Origin: Marinoscillum sp040218045
GTDB taxonomy: Bacteria; Bacteroidota; Bacteroidia; Cytophagales; Cyclobacteriaceae
NCBI GenBank assembly: GCA_040218045.1
Contig: JAVJQA010000032.1
Coordinates: 124,001 to 188,000 of the forward strand
DNA: 64,000 nt
Direction: 5' to 3'
Shown: positions 8,998 to 16,829 of the stretch, one piece after another
Layout of the letters: each line of letters begins with the position of its first letter
Position numbering within the stretch: the stretch's first letter is position 1
The notes under the pieces: model-generated
Databases searched by the model: none
What the model was told of the DNA's origin: nothing
What the model saw: only the letters and a program-made list of their open reading frames with translations
Program-made: the position numbers and the translations under genes

Positions 8998-10024
8998 TTT
9001 GTTAATGGTCCTGGTGCTGATTTCTTATTGTACAATAGCCAGAGGGCCAGTAGGTGAGAAAAGGAAAGAAATAGAGAAAAGTTTCCCGGTTACGGCCAGC
9101 ACTGAGTTGGAGATAACCAATCAGTTTGGTGAGGTACATGTGGATACCTGGGAAAAGAACGAGGTGAAAGTAAAAATTGAAATCATTGCCAACGGAAAAT
9201 CTGATGATCGCGCGCAAAAGCTTCTGGACAGAATCAGCATTGATATTCGAGAGGGCAATATCATATCATTTGATACCCGGATATCAGGAAATACAAATAC
9301 CAAAGGCGAAGAGAGTTTTGAGATCAACTATCAGATAAGCTACCCTTCCAGGAACAAGTTGAGTGTGGATAACCAATTTGGGGATACTTATATTGGTGGA
9401 CGCTCAGGCCCAACTGACCTGGAGGTGAGCTACGGTAATCTGAAAACTGCTGATTTTACTGGATTTGTTAATCTGGAATTGTCTTTCAGCAAGGGCAATG
9501 TAGGAAACCTAAAGAACGCAGAGGTTGAGGTCAAATACTCGGGCTTGGATATTGAATCAGCTGAGGAGTTGGAAATGGAACAACAATTTTCAGATATCAG
9601 GATCAAACAAGTAAGAAAACTGGATCTGGAGAGTAAATATGGAGATGTGAAAATAGGGGAAGTATCCGTCCTCAAAGTGGATGCTGAGTTTTCAGGTTTT
9701 GGTATAGAAAAGCTCAATGATAAGCTCTTTATGGAAGCCAGCTATGTGTCTAATTTTAAAATAGAAGATCTCAATAGGGACTTTTCTAAAGTTGAAATTT
9801 ATGGCAAATTCAGCACTTACACCATTGAGCTTCAAGACGGCACCAATGCTGAGCTGGAAGCGACATTCAGTTTTGCCAATATGTCTTCATCCAATAATCA
9901 GGTGGACGTTTACTATAAAGTGAAAGATGACAACCGCAGTGAGTATAAGGCCAAAATAGGAGGGGGAGACCCGAACAGGAAGATTATTGTGAAATCAAGT
10001 TATGGTGATTTGAAAATCAGGTAA
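8969..10024 (+). CDS. Secreted DUF4097-like beta-helix protein
   Basis: A 351-residue exported protein whose start lies 29 nt inside the preceding gene. After a signal peptide come repeated short strands with the pattern xGDxxI/GNLxxxxxxG (for example SYGNLKTADF and SKYGDVKIGE), as in DUF4097/DUF2807-type adhesin-like beta-helices. The last strand, SSYGDLKIR, repeats the motif. It belongs to the sigma/anti-sigma trio and is probably the envelope component sensed or controlled by them. Its biochemical role is unknown. Confidence 0.65.
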   Translation: MKTIALLKANLLMVLVLISYCTIARGPVGEKRKEIEKSFPVTASTELEITNQFGEVHVDTWEKNEVKVKIEIIANGKSDDRAQKLLDRISIDIREGNIISFDTRISGNTNTKGEESFEINYQISYPSRNKLSVDNQFGDTYIGGRSGPTDLEVSYGNLKTADFTGFVNLELSFSKGNVGNLKNAEVEVKYSGLDIESAEELEMEQQFSDIRIKQVRKLDLESKYGDVKIGEVSVLKVDAEFSGFGIEKLNDKLFMEASYVSNFKIEDLNRDFSKVEIYGKFSTYTIELQDGTNAELEATFSFANMSSSNNQVDVYYKVKDDNRSEYKAKIGGGDPNRKIIVKSSYGDLKIR

Positions 10025-10033
10025 AAGATTAAA

Positions 10034-10105
10034 GAAAGTGTTTTAACGAAGATTACATCCTCAAACAAGTTTCAGGAGGTATAAAAGGACTCTTAAAACA
10101 CTTTC
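10034..10105. other. 72-nt inverted-repeat element between convergent genes
   Basis: A perfect 13-bp inverted repeat (GAAAGTGTTTTAA at 10034-10046 and its complement at 10093-10105) encloses about 46 nt. That loop holds a second imperfect hairpin (CCTCAAAC against GTTTCAGG). It fills the gap between the rightward DUF4097-like gene and the leftward ftsE. There is no clear U-run, so it may be a structured 3' element or an atypical bidirectional terminator. Confidence 0.45.
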
Positions 10106-10123
10106 ATTGCTGCTCAAACATGA

Positions 10124-10834
10124 TCAATAAATACCCGAAAGTTCGAAATCTTCTTTTGTCGAGTCCTTCATTTTACCACTATCACATTTAAGCACCCGGG
10201 CTGGAAACTTTTCAATGAAGTGATGATTGTGAGTAGCCATGATCACAGCGGTACCACTTTTGTTGATTTCGAGGAAAAGCTTCATGATCCCTTCTGAGAC
10301 TTCAGGGTCTAAATTACCTGTTGGCTCATCAGCAAAAAGAATTTGAGGTTCATTGATCAGTGCTCTGGCAATAACCACTCGCTGCTGCTCTCCTCCGCTC
10401 AGTTGATGTGGCATTTTGTTGGAAATAGCACCGAGACCTACACGCATAAGCACTTCAGCCAGTCTGCTTTTCATTTTAGCTTTCTCTTTCCAGCCAGTAG
10501 CCTTCATTACGAAAAAGAGGTTGTCAGCCACGCTTCTATCATAGAAGAGCTCAAAATCCTGAAAAACGATTCCGATCTTTCTCCTGAGATAAGGTACTTC
10601 TGATGATTTGATTCCCCTGATATCATAGCCAACTACGGAAATATCTCCAAGACGCAAGGGAAGATCACCGTAAAGTGTTTTTAGAAGTGAAGACTTGCCA
10701 CTTCCAGTTCTTCCCACAAGATACACGAACTCACCTTTCCCGATTTCGAAATCGAGTTCACTCAATACCGTGGCATGATCCTGAAAAATATTGGCTTTTG
10801 TGACCTTAACAACGGGTTCGTCTGTGAACTGCAT
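10124..10834 (-). CDS. ftsE: FtsE-like ABC transporter ATP-binding protein
   Basis: A cytoplasmic ATPase of the FtsE/LolD subfamily. It has Walker A (GRTGSGKSS), a Q-loop (GIVFQDFELF), the signature LSGGEQQR, Walker B (ILFADEPTGNLD) and the switch His (ATHNHHF). The start used here is the ATG at 10834, one base after the stop of the upstream small gene. An in-frame ATG at 10864 would add ten residues and run into that gene. FtsE normally pairs with the membrane protein FtsX to control cell-wall hydrolases at division, but no ftsX is in this window. Confidence 0.85.
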   Translation of the reverse strand: MQFTDEPVVKVTKANIFQDHATVLSELDFEIGKGEFVYLVGRTGSGKSSLLKTLYGDLPLRLGDISVVGYDIRGIKSSEVPYLRRKIGIVFQDFELFYDRSVADNLFFVMKATGWKEKAKMKSRLAEVLMRVGLGAISNKMPHQLSGGEQQRVVIARALINEPQILFADEPTGNLDPEVSEGIMKLFLEINKSGTAVIMATHNHHFIEKFPARVLKCDSGKMKDSTKEDFELSGIY

Positions 10835-10835
10835 A

Positions 10836-11063
10836 TTATATCTCGAGTTTTCTAAGTTTACCAAAAGGCAAGTCTGCGATCAGCTTTCTCAACTCATCTT
10901 CCTTGCCTTCCAGACCAAACTTCTCCAGTTTCTGAAGCGGTCTATCTGCTCTAAAGTAGGCGATAAGTACGAATTTATCATCCCTCAACTGAATGTAGTC
11001 TGGGATTTTGGCCTTACCCTTTACTTTTATGATATACATTTCGGAACTCAAGGTTTCCCGCAT
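10836..11063 (-). CDS. Small conserved-looking hypothetical protein
   Basis: A 75-residue protein with no signal peptide or membrane helix. It is mixed alpha/beta and ends with a charged helix (KLEKFGLEGKEDELRKLI). It lies in a leftward run between the transaldolase (17-nt gap) and ftsE (one-base gap), so it is probably co-transcribed and real. I do not recognise a family or function. Confidence 0.65.
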   Translation of the reverse strand: MRETLSSEMYIIKVKGKAKIPDYIQLRDDKFVLIAYFRADRPLQKLEKFGLEGKEDELRKLIADLPFGKLRKLEI

Positions 11064-11080
11064 TTAACTATCTCTTATAG

Positions 11081-11737
11081 TTATTGGTTTCCTTTTTTAT
11101 AATCCGCAAGGAATTTTTCAAGACCACTATCAGTAAGTGGATGCTTCAATAGACCAGTAATTACTGAAAGAGGACAAGTGGCTACGTCTGCTCCGATTTC
11201 AGCACATTGAATTAAATGCATGTTGTGACGGATAGATGCCGCAAGTATCTCAGTTTCAAAATCATAGTTGTCAAAAATCTGAACGATCTGCTCAATGAGC
11301 GTAAGGCCATCAGACCCTATATCATCCAACCGACCAATAAATGGAGAAATGTAAGAAGCTCCTGCTTTGGCAGCAAGTATGGCCTGCCCTGCGTTGAAGA
11401 TTAGCGTACAGTTGGTGCGAATTCCTTCATCAGACAATGCTTTGATAGCCTTTACACCATCCTTAATCATTGGGATTTTCACCACAATCTTATCATCAAT
11501 AGCTGCTAGCTTTTTGCCTTCAGCTAGCATTGCTTCGTATTCTGTAGAGATCACCTCTGCACTCACATTGTCATCCACAATGTCACAGATGTCTTTATAA
11601 TGCTTTAAAATATTCGCTTCTCCTGTGATTCCTTCCTTCGCCATTAGAGATGGGTTGGTGGTCACACCATCCAATACACCCATGTCGTAAGCTTCTCTTA
11701 TATCATCTAGATTTGCTGTGTCTATAAAGAATTTCAT
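11081..11737 (-). CDS. fsa: Transaldolase / fructose-6-phosphate aldolase family protein
   Basis: A 218-residue small transaldolase of the TalC/FSA type, a cytoplasmic single-domain TIM barrel of normal length. Seen: FFIDTANLDDIREA at the start, TTNPSLMAKEG (27-36), the Schiff-base lysine K87 in VVKIPM, and NCTLIFNAGQA. It transfers or cleaves dihydroxyacetone units of sugar phosphates in the pentose phosphate pathway. Sequence alone does not settle transaldolase versus fructose-6-phosphate aldolase activity. Confidence 0.88.
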   Translation of the reverse strand: MKFFIDTANLDDIREAYDMGVLDGVTTNPSLMAKEGITGEANILKHYKDICDIVDDNVSAEVISTEYEAMLAEGKKLAAIDDKIVVKIPMIKDGVKAIKALSDEGIRTNCTLIFNAGQAILAAKAGASYISPFIGRLDDIGSDGLTLIEQIVQIFDNYDFETEILAASIRHNMHLIQCAEIGADVATCPLSVITGLLKHPLTDSGLEKFLADYKKGNQ

Positions 11738-11791
11738 AGTCTTTTTCTAATTAGAAATTAAAATTAGTGAGTTATAATTGGATATAATAAA

Positions 11792-11888
11792 AAAAGGCAA
11801 ACGAAATGTCGCACCGCTACAACCGCCTACCCTTGCTACCTTCCGGTCCTGGGGGATTCAGCAGGAGCTGGTCGCATCCGTTTGCCGA
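11792..11888 (-). ncRNA. ffs: Signal recognition particle RNA (4.5S-type)
   Basis: The minus strand carries the hallmark SRP apical loop, GGACCGGAAGGTAGCAAGGG, preceded by the matching CCCCCAGGA arm. The 5' and 3' ends pair through GGCAAACG (plus-strand 11879-11886) and CGTTTGCC (11796-11803). The 3' stem is followed by a run of seven to eight U, so the closing stem also serves as terminator. Total length of about 95 nt fits the short bacterial form without an Alu domain. It binds Ffh for co-translational membrane targeting. Confidence 0.93.
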
Positions 11889-11892
11889 GGTG

Positions 11893-11900
11893 CAAAGGTA
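11893..11900 (-). promoter_or_regulatory. Bacteroidota -7 promoter box of the SRP RNA
   Basis: On the minus strand, TACCTTTG matches the Bacteroidota consensus TAnnTTTG exactly. It sits about 6 nt before the paired 5' end of the SRP RNA, the spacing expected for a start at about 11887. A good -33 TTG is not evident. Confidence 0.75.
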
Positions 11901-11925
11901 GTAAAGAATTGTGCTTAATAAGAAA

Positions 11926-12111
11926 TTATAATTCAGAAATAGGCCGGAAGTGTTCGGTTTGGTCCTCATAATCCAGATCATCGTCTTCCTGATGCTCCAT
12001 CTCATCATCTTCCCTAAAAAAAGACTGATCTAGTACGTCATCCAGATCGTCATAGTCATCTCCATAAAAGTCTCGTTCTATCTTTTCCATGATCTTTAAT
12101 TCGGTGGTCAA
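11926..12111 (-). CDS. Small very acidic hypothetical protein
   Basis: A 61-residue ORF in which about 40% of residues are Asp or Glu (DDYDDLDDVLDQ, EDDEMEHQEDDDLDYED), with no Cys, signal or membrane helix. It is transcribed toward the SRP RNA gene and stops 26 bp before its -7 box. Acidity and position suggest a real small protein, but I recognise no family. Acidic low-complexity ORFs can also arise by chance. Confidence 0.5.
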   Translation of the reverse strand: MTTELKIMEKIERDFYGDDYDDLDDVLDQSFFREDDEMEHQEDDDLDYEDQTEHFRPISEL

Positions 12112-12344
12112 TTTATTCAGTTAATCGAAGAGATCATTCCTGGGAGAATTATTTAGAAGTTATCAGTTTGTTATCAATTTCACTTCTTCCAAAACTTATT
12201 TTGAATGGATTATTGAATCTCCGAAGACTTCTGTTATTGGAATCTTTCAGTAATGTTTAATTTTACATCAGTACACAAGGAACTAGCCTTTAGAGGCGTT
12301 TTTGAAATTTGGCTTGTGATTGTTTAACTCAAAATCTTATAATT

Positions 12345-12470
12345 ATGGGAAAAGGAGATAAGAAAACAAGAAGAGGTAAAATTAGAAACGGATCTTATGG
12401 AGTAAGGAGGCCGAAAAAGACGGAATCTTCTGGTGAAACTCCTAAGAAGGGTAAAAAGAAGAAAGCTTAA
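12345..12470 (+). CDS. 30S ribosomal protein bTHX
   Basis: A 41-residue, very basic protein starting MGKGDKKTRRGKIRNGSYGV and ending in a Lys-rich tail (KKGKKKKA). The GKGDKKTRRGKI..GSYG core is the signature of bTHX, the tiny 30S subunit protein that fits into the head of the small subunit in Thermus and is widespread in Bacteroidota. It is too short for common ORF cut-offs. The next gene starts 24 nt downstream. Confidence 0.92.
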   Translation: MGKGDKKTRRGKIRNGSYGVRRPKKTESSGETPKKGKKKKA

Positions 12471-12494
12471 TAAGCAAGATTGAGGGTATCAAAA

Positions 12495-13184
12495 ATGAGA
12501 ATATTTGTTGCAAGTGTGTTGTTGATTTGTGTGGGTACCCTCAATGCCCAGGTAAAGGGATATGTGGGCTTGAGAGGTGGTGGGCATTTCAGTAGTGCTT
12601 ATATAGATCACACTTTCTACAGGACACAATTAAGGGAGGGATTTATTCCCGGTTACCATGGTGGAGTGATGGTAAAGCTCTTTACCAATCAATCTCCAAC
12701 GTCATTCCTAAATGCCGGCCTTCAGAGTGGTTTATTGTATGAATCAAAAGGCTGGAGGCAAACCTTTGATACGGATGAACCAAACTACAGGGTGCGCATG
12801 GACTATCTGAATTTTCCTTTGGATGCGATCATCTATGCAGGTAAAAGAAAGACAAAGGTGTTCGCAACCCTGGGTATCTATTTGGAAAAACTGATCAGTG
12901 TTGATAAAACACCAGACCCAGATCTGAATAATCTTGGTGGTCAGGAGTTCTATACTTATGAAGCATCCCGGGACCGTGATTTTGGATATGGAGTAAGAGC
13001 ATCTCTCGGTGTTCAGTATGACTCGCCAATAGGGTTATTTCATGTAGATGGCTTTTTAGGGTTCAGCGTAAGCAGTTTTATTAGGATTGAAGATCTGTCC
13101 GAACGCCTGCCTGACCTTTCCAATCACTATGTCGGTGGATTTACGGTTGCTTATCTGATTCCATTCGGTAAAATGGAATTTTGA
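12495..13184 (+). CDS. Outer-membrane beta-barrel hypothetical protein
   Basis: A 229-residue exported protein. A TTG at 12480 is in frame, but the ATG at 12495 is preferred because it gives a compact signal peptide (MRIFVASVLLICVGTLNAQ). The mature part has alternating strands with glycine turns (GYVGLRGGGHF, FGYGVRASLGVQYDS) and ends in a hydrophobic strand (YLIPFGKMEF), as in PorT-like or OmpW-size barrels. The ligand is unknown. It may be co-transcribed with bTHX. Confidence 0.6.
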   Translation: MRIFVASVLLICVGTLNAQVKGYVGLRGGGHFSSAYIDHTFYRTQLREGFIPGYHGGVMVKLFTNQSPTSFLNAGLQSGLLYESKGWRQTFDTDEPNYRVRMDYLNFPLDAIIYAGKRKTKVFATLGIYLEKLISVDKTPDPDLNNLGGQEFYTYEASRDRDFGYGVRASLGVQYDSPIGLFHVDGFLGFSVSSFIRIEDLSERLPDLSNHYVGGFTVAYLIPFGKMEF

Positions 13185-13215
13185 GTATCTTTCTACGGTA
13201 ACAGCATTTACTGAG

Positions 13216-14265
13216 ATGAAGAATTTAATGGCTTACAAATACCTGAGTGTCCTTACCCTGCCGGCACTAGCTTTTATTTCATTTACTCAGCAAGGTTGGA
13301 TTACCTTCCTGCCACTGATTGAAGCCTTTGCCCTTATTCCGCTTCTAGAGTTGTTTTTTCAACCAAACCCTGAAAATTTCAACGAAGAACAAGAAAGGCA
13401 AAAATTGAATAATCCGCTTTATGACGCGTTGGTCTACCTCGTCGTGCCAGTTCAGTTTTATTGCCTTTGGTTGTTTTTGAACTCAATGAATGAAACACTT
13501 GACCCCATCACTATCATTGGTAGAATTTCAGCCATGGGCTTGTTGTGTGGGGTAATGGGGATCAACGTAGCTCACGAGCTTGGTCACAGAAAGAAAAGGT
13601 ATGAACAGTGGTTGTCTAAAGCACTTTTACTGACTTCTCTCTACATGCATTTTTTCATCGAACACAACCGGGGGCACCATAAGCATGTTTCTACATCCGA
13701 GGATCCGTCCTCAGCAAGAAGAGGCGAATCACTGTATGCATTTTGGTTTCGCTCTGTCATCGGATCCTATCTTTCAGCCTGGAGGCTAGAATCCAAAAGG
13801 TTAGCTAAGAATGGAAAGTCTTACTTGTCAATCAGTAATGAAATGATCCACTTTCACTTTATTCAGGGTATTTGGCTCTTGGCTATTTACTGGTACTTCG
13901 GATGGGTCGTGTTAGGTTACTATTTCATTACAGCTACGATTGGGTTTCTCTTATTGGAAACCGTTAACTATATTGAACATTATGGTTTGACCAGGTCAAA
14001 GAATGGAGATCGTTATGAGCGGACTATGCCAGAGCACTCATGGAATTCCAATCATGTTATGGGTCGAATGATGCTTTTTGAGTTGTCAAGACATTCCGAT
14101 CATCATTATATCGCTAGTAGAAAGTATCAGGTACTTCGCTATATGGATGAAAGCCCTCAGATGCCAACAGGCTATCCAGGGATGATGCTTCTGGCCACCA
14201 TTCCTCCACTGTGGTTTAGGGTGATGGATGGAATGATAGATAATTTCAAGAAAACATTAAAATAA
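13216..14265 (+). CDS. alkB: AlkB-type alkane 1-monooxygenase / membrane fatty-acid hydroxylase
   Basis: A 349-residue integral membrane diiron enzyme with the His clusters of the AlkB family: HELGH (120-124), EHNRGHHKHV (149-158) and, near the C-terminus, SRHSDHHY. A fourth conserved His lies in NYIEHYG. AlkB inserts oxygen at terminal methyl groups of alkanes and needs rubredoxin and a reductase, neither of which is nearby. Substrate could be medium-chain alkanes or another lipid, and that cannot be read from sequence. No regulator is adjacent. Confidence 0.85.
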   Translation: MKNLMAYKYLSVLTLPALAFISFTQQGWITFLPLIEAFALIPLLELFFQPNPENFNEEQERQKLNNPLYDALVYLVVPVQFYCLWLFLNSMNETLDPITIIGRISAMGLLCGVMGINVAHELGHRKKRYEQWLSKALLLTSLYMHFFIEHNRGHHKHVSTSEDPSSARRGESLYAFWFRSVIGSYLSAWRLESKRLAKNGKSYLSISNEMIHFHFIQGIWLLAIYWYFGWVVLGYYFITATIGFLLLETVNYIEHYGLTRSKNGDRYERTMPEHSWNSNHVMGRMMLFELSRHSDHHYIASRKYQVLRYMDESPQMPTGYPGMMLLATIPPLWFRVMDGMIDNFKKTLK

Positions 14266-14359
14266 TTATATTATTAATAATAATTTAATTAAAAGTTTGA
14301 ATATTATGCAATAATTCATTTTAATTTGCATAAAAATTAAAATTGACGAACCGTTTAAA

Positions 14360-14611
14360 ATGTCAGTAGAGAAAATGGAAAAAGCATTGATTGATGCAAA
14401 AGACAAACTCACTCAATTAGGAATCGAAGAGCAACTGGTATCTGAGATCGAGTGGTGTTTGGGAAGTTACGCGCATGATCACAATCCTTCTGGATTGTTT
14501 GTAAAAGGAGCAGAAGCCCAAAGTGCTCTGGAGAAGTTTAAGAAAAAGAATCCTCGTAAGGTATCTAAGAAATTGATTGACGATCTGTCAAAGGCGGCAA
14601 AAACTAAATAA
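14360..14611 (+). CDS. Small conserved-looking hypothetical protein
   Basis: An 83-residue soluble, mostly helical protein with a basic C-terminus (KKKNPRKVSKKLIDDLSKAAKTK). Upstream is an unusually AT-rich 95 bp with TAATAATAATTT runs, a plausible promoter. A strong terminator follows 16 bp after the stop. This makes it a monocistronic unit and probably a real gene, but its function is not recognised. Confidence 0.65.
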   Translation: MSVEKMEKALIDAKDKLTQLGIEEQLVSEIEWCLGSYAHDHNPSGLFVKGAEAQSALEKFKKKNPRKVSKKLIDDLSKAAKTK

Positions 14612-14627
14612 TTGCCGTTTTGGAAAT

Positions 14628-14660
14628 AAAAAAAGGGTCCATCTTGTGAACCCTTTTTTT
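14628..14660. terminator. Bidirectional intrinsic terminator
   Basis: AAAAAAGGGT and ACCCTTTTTT pair around a short loop. There is a T-run on the plus side and an A-run on the other, so it can stop both the rightward 83-residue gene and the leftward TerB-like gene. Confidence 0.85.
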
Positions 14661-14671
14661 ATGTGCGACTC

Positions 14672-15082
14672 TTATTTCTTTTTTGGTATCAGGTGCTGAT
14701 CAGCAATAGACCTCAAGAAACTTCTCTTGGTGCTTATGCTTGGATCTGAGTAGATATAAGCAGATAAGTCAGCAACTACCCCGGGCTTATAACCTAGCGC
14801 TATTGCCAATCGCTCACAAAACTCAATTTCACTCTGATAAATCTTACCGTCTACTTTCATCAACTGGATGACATTGTAGAGGTATTCAAATTTCTCATCC
14901 GGCGGCAAGTCCTTAAGATTTGGAATGGGACGTGGGTTATCCATAATGAGTTCTACATCCTCACTGGACAAACCATTTCTTTCACCTATTTTATGTATGA
15001 GCTTGCTCTCTTCCTCAGCCAAAAATTTATCAGCCATAGAAAGATGAACCAATATGCTTAATTGTTCTTCTACAGGTAACAT
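14672..15082 (-). CDS. TerB-like helical protein
   Basis: A 136-residue soluble all-helical protein resembling the TerB/tellurite-resistance fold. It has two helical halves each with an acidic D-G/E motif: MADKFLAEEESKLIHKIG and MKVDGKIYQSEIEFCERLA, where the second DGKIYQSE resembles the metal-binding DGxIxxxE of TerB proteins. No other ter genes are present, so a role in tellurite resistance should not be assumed. It may be a metal or stress-response adaptor. Confidence 0.6.
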   Translation of the reverse strand: MLPVEEQLSILVHLSMADKFLAEEESKLIHKIGERNGLSSEDVELIMDNPRPIPNLKDLPPDEKFEYLYNVIQLMKVDGKIYQSEIEFCERLAIALGYKPGVVADLSAYIYSDPSISTKRSFLRSIADQHLIPKKK

Positions 15083-15240
15083 GAATGTGAAGATATATCA
15101 AATTTTTAAAATTATATTTTATTGGATACGATTTAAAGGAGTAATCAGTTTGCGGTGGTAATCTAAATGAGTTGAAAGTGACATTATCAGAATAAATTGT
15201 AGGTATTCAGCTATAGATCAGAATTTTTTTCTGAAAGTCT

Positions 15241-15272
15241 TTGGAATTAAAATTACTACTGCACTAGATTAG
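15241..15272 (+). promoter_or_regulatory. Possible promoter of the trp leader
   Basis: TTTGG (TTG at 15241-15243) and TAGATTAG (15265-15272, one mismatch to TAnnTTTG) are separated by 21 nt, within the Bacteroidota -33/-7 range. Transcription would begin at about the ATG of the leader peptide (15277), giving a leaderless leader peptide. No Shine-Dalgarno sequence precedes that ATG. Confidence 0.35.
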
Positions 15273-15276
15273 CAAC

Positions 15277-15330
15277 ATGAATCAAAACAAAGCATACTAC
15301 TGGTGGCACAACAATCTGATCGGATTGTGA
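15277..15330 (+). CDS. trpL: trp operon leader peptide (Tyr-Tyr-Trp-Trp)
   Basis: A 17-residue ORF, MNQNKAYYWWHNNLIGL, with consecutive TAC TAC TGG TGG codons (15295-15306) placed 21 nt before its TGA. It precedes a terminator hairpin and trpE. Tandem Trp codons in a tiny ORF upstream of trpE are the signature of transcription attenuation. The Tyr pair suggests that tyrosine shortage may also be read. The stop codon lies inside the antiterminator strand, so a ribosome finishing the peptide would physically cover it. Confidence 0.9.
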   Translation: MNQNKAYYWWHNNLIGL

Positions 15331-15395
15331 ACAGCCTTGGTATGTAAAAAAATATATCATATAAAAAGCCCGCTGTTCACAGCGGGCTTTTTTTT
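15326..15395 (+). promoter_or_regulatory. trp attenuator: mutually exclusive antiterminator and terminator
   Basis: TGTGAACAGC (15326-15335, spanning the leader stop codon) is perfectly complementary to GCTGTTCACA (15372-15381). The latter is the loop and part of the 5' arm of an intrinsic terminator (stem AAGCCCGCTG, loop TTCA, CAGCGGGCTT, then eight T, 15366-15395). The two pairings exclude each other. A ribosome stalled at the Tyr/Trp codons leaves 15326-15335 free and the antiterminator forms. A ribosome reaching the stop covers it and the terminator forms. Confidence 0.9.
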
Positions 15396-15410
15396 GACCT
15401 AAATCGTATT

Positions 15411-16829
15411 ATGGATAAGAGTTATCATATTAAAATCAGAAAGAAAAAGCTACTGGCCGACACCATTACGCCCGTAGGACTTTACCTTAAAATCAGGGAC
15501 AAATTCGCAAAATCCTTTCTGCTGGAGAGTTCTGATTATCATGGTGGTGAAAACAGTTTTAGTTATATCTGCTGTGACCCTATTGCTGGGTTTAGGCTTG
15601 AAGAGGGTCAGGTAACCATGTCGTTTCCAGACGGCTCTAATACCTCAGAAACCATAGGTCCTGACAAGGTGATTATGCCATACTTAAGAGCTTTTCTGAG
15701 TAAATTCTCAATGGATGAAGAGCCCACCAAGTATATCCAGACAGGTCTGTTCGGTTATATGGCCTATGATGCCGTTCAGTATTTTGAAGAGATCCAATTG
15801 GACAACCCCAAGTCCCCATCTGCAGACATACCCCAAGTTCAGTACAATGTTTTCAAATACATTATAGCTCTTGATCATTTTAAAAATGAGTGTTATTTGA
15901 TTGAGAGCTACTTGGATGAATCGGATGAAACCGGTTTTCAGGACTTGTTGAACGTGCTTACACAACGAAACATTCCGTCATTCACCTTTGAGAAATCTAC
16001 CGAAACAAAGTCCAACTTTACGGATGATGAATTCTTGGAGCGAGTAAAAAAGGGTATCAAACATTGTGACCTGGGGGATGTCTTTCAGGTGGTCTTTTCC
16101 AGACAATTCAATACTGGGTTTAAGGGGGATGAGTTTCAGGTGTATAGGGCTTTGCGTTCTATCAATCCATCGCCTTACCTTTTCTACTTTGATTATGGCA
16201 GTTATAAGATTTTCGGGTCCTCACCTGAGGCACAGATAGTGGTAAAAGATCGGGAAGCAGTCATTTTCCCAATAGCAGGGACCTTTAAAAGGACGGGAGA
16301 TGATGCCGCTGATGCTGAGTTAGCAAAGAAACTGCTGGAAGATCCTAAAGAGAATTCAGAACACATCATGTTGGTAGACCTGGCTCGAAATGATCTCAGT
16401 AAAAGTTCTGATGAGGTGAAAGTGGAGACTTATAAAGAAATCCAATATTATTCACATGTAATTCACCTGGTATCAAAGGTCACTGGCCAACTTAGAAAAG
16501 ATGCTGATCCATTGGAAATTGTAGCGAGTACCTTTCCGGCAGGCACTTTATCAGGAGCACCAAAATTCAGAGCAATGCAGCTTATTGATGAGAACGAAAA
16601 TATGTCCCGTGGTTTTTATGGCGGAGCAATCGGCTTCATGGATTTCAAAGGAAACTTCAATCATGCCATTATGATAAGAACATTTCTAAGCAAGGCCAAC
16701 CAGTTGTTTTTCCAAGCGGGTGCAGGAATTGTATCAAAATCTGATCCCAAAAGTGAAGTTCAGGAAGTGTACAATAAGTTAGCAGCACTTGAGTCTGCTA
16801 TGAAAATGGCAGAAAATATTAATGATTAA
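15411..16829 (+). CDS. trpE: Anthranilate synthase component I
   Basis: A 472-residue chorismate-utilising enzyme that makes anthranilate from chorismate with ammonia supplied by TrpG, the first committed step to tryptophan. The N-terminal feedback motif LLESSD (37-42) that binds tryptophan is intact, so the enzyme should be inhibited by Trp. The C-terminal catalytic half has FGSSPEA, the HIMLVDLARND block, PAGTLSGAPKFRAM and QAGAGIVSKSDP. It follows the attenuator by 16 nt and overlaps trpG by one base. Confidence 0.97.
   Translation: MDKSYHIKIRKKKLLADTITPVGLYLKIRDKFAKSFLLESSDYHGGENSFSYICCDPIAGFRLEEGQVTMSFPDGSNTSETIGPDKVIMPYLRAFLSKFSMDEEPTKYIQTGLFGYMAYDAVQYFEEIQLDNPKSPSADIPQVQYNVFKYIIALDHFKNECYLIESYLDESDETGFQDLLNVLTQRNIPSFTFEKSTETKSNFTDDEFLERVKKGIKHCDLGDVFQVVFSRQFNTGFKGDEFQVYRALRSINPSPYLFYFDYGSYKIFGSSPEAQIVVKDREAVIFPIAGTFKRTGDDAADAELAKKLLEDPKENSEHIMLVDLARNDLSKSSDEVKVETYKEIQYYSHVIHLVSKVTGQLRKDADPLEIVASTFPAGTLSGAPKFRAMQLIDENENMSRGFYGGAIGFMDFKGNFNHAIMIRTFLSKANQLFFQAGAGIVSKSDPKSEVQEVYNKLAALESAMKMAENIND

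Noticed and set aside
11817..12008. A 63-codon leftward ORF covering the SRP RNA region
   Set aside because: It reads through the SRP RNA and the acidic ORF in another frame; the RNA structure explains the sequence better.
14672..15082. Tellurite-resistance operon
   Set aside because: Only a TerB-like fold is present; no terA, terC, terD or terZ genes are nearby.
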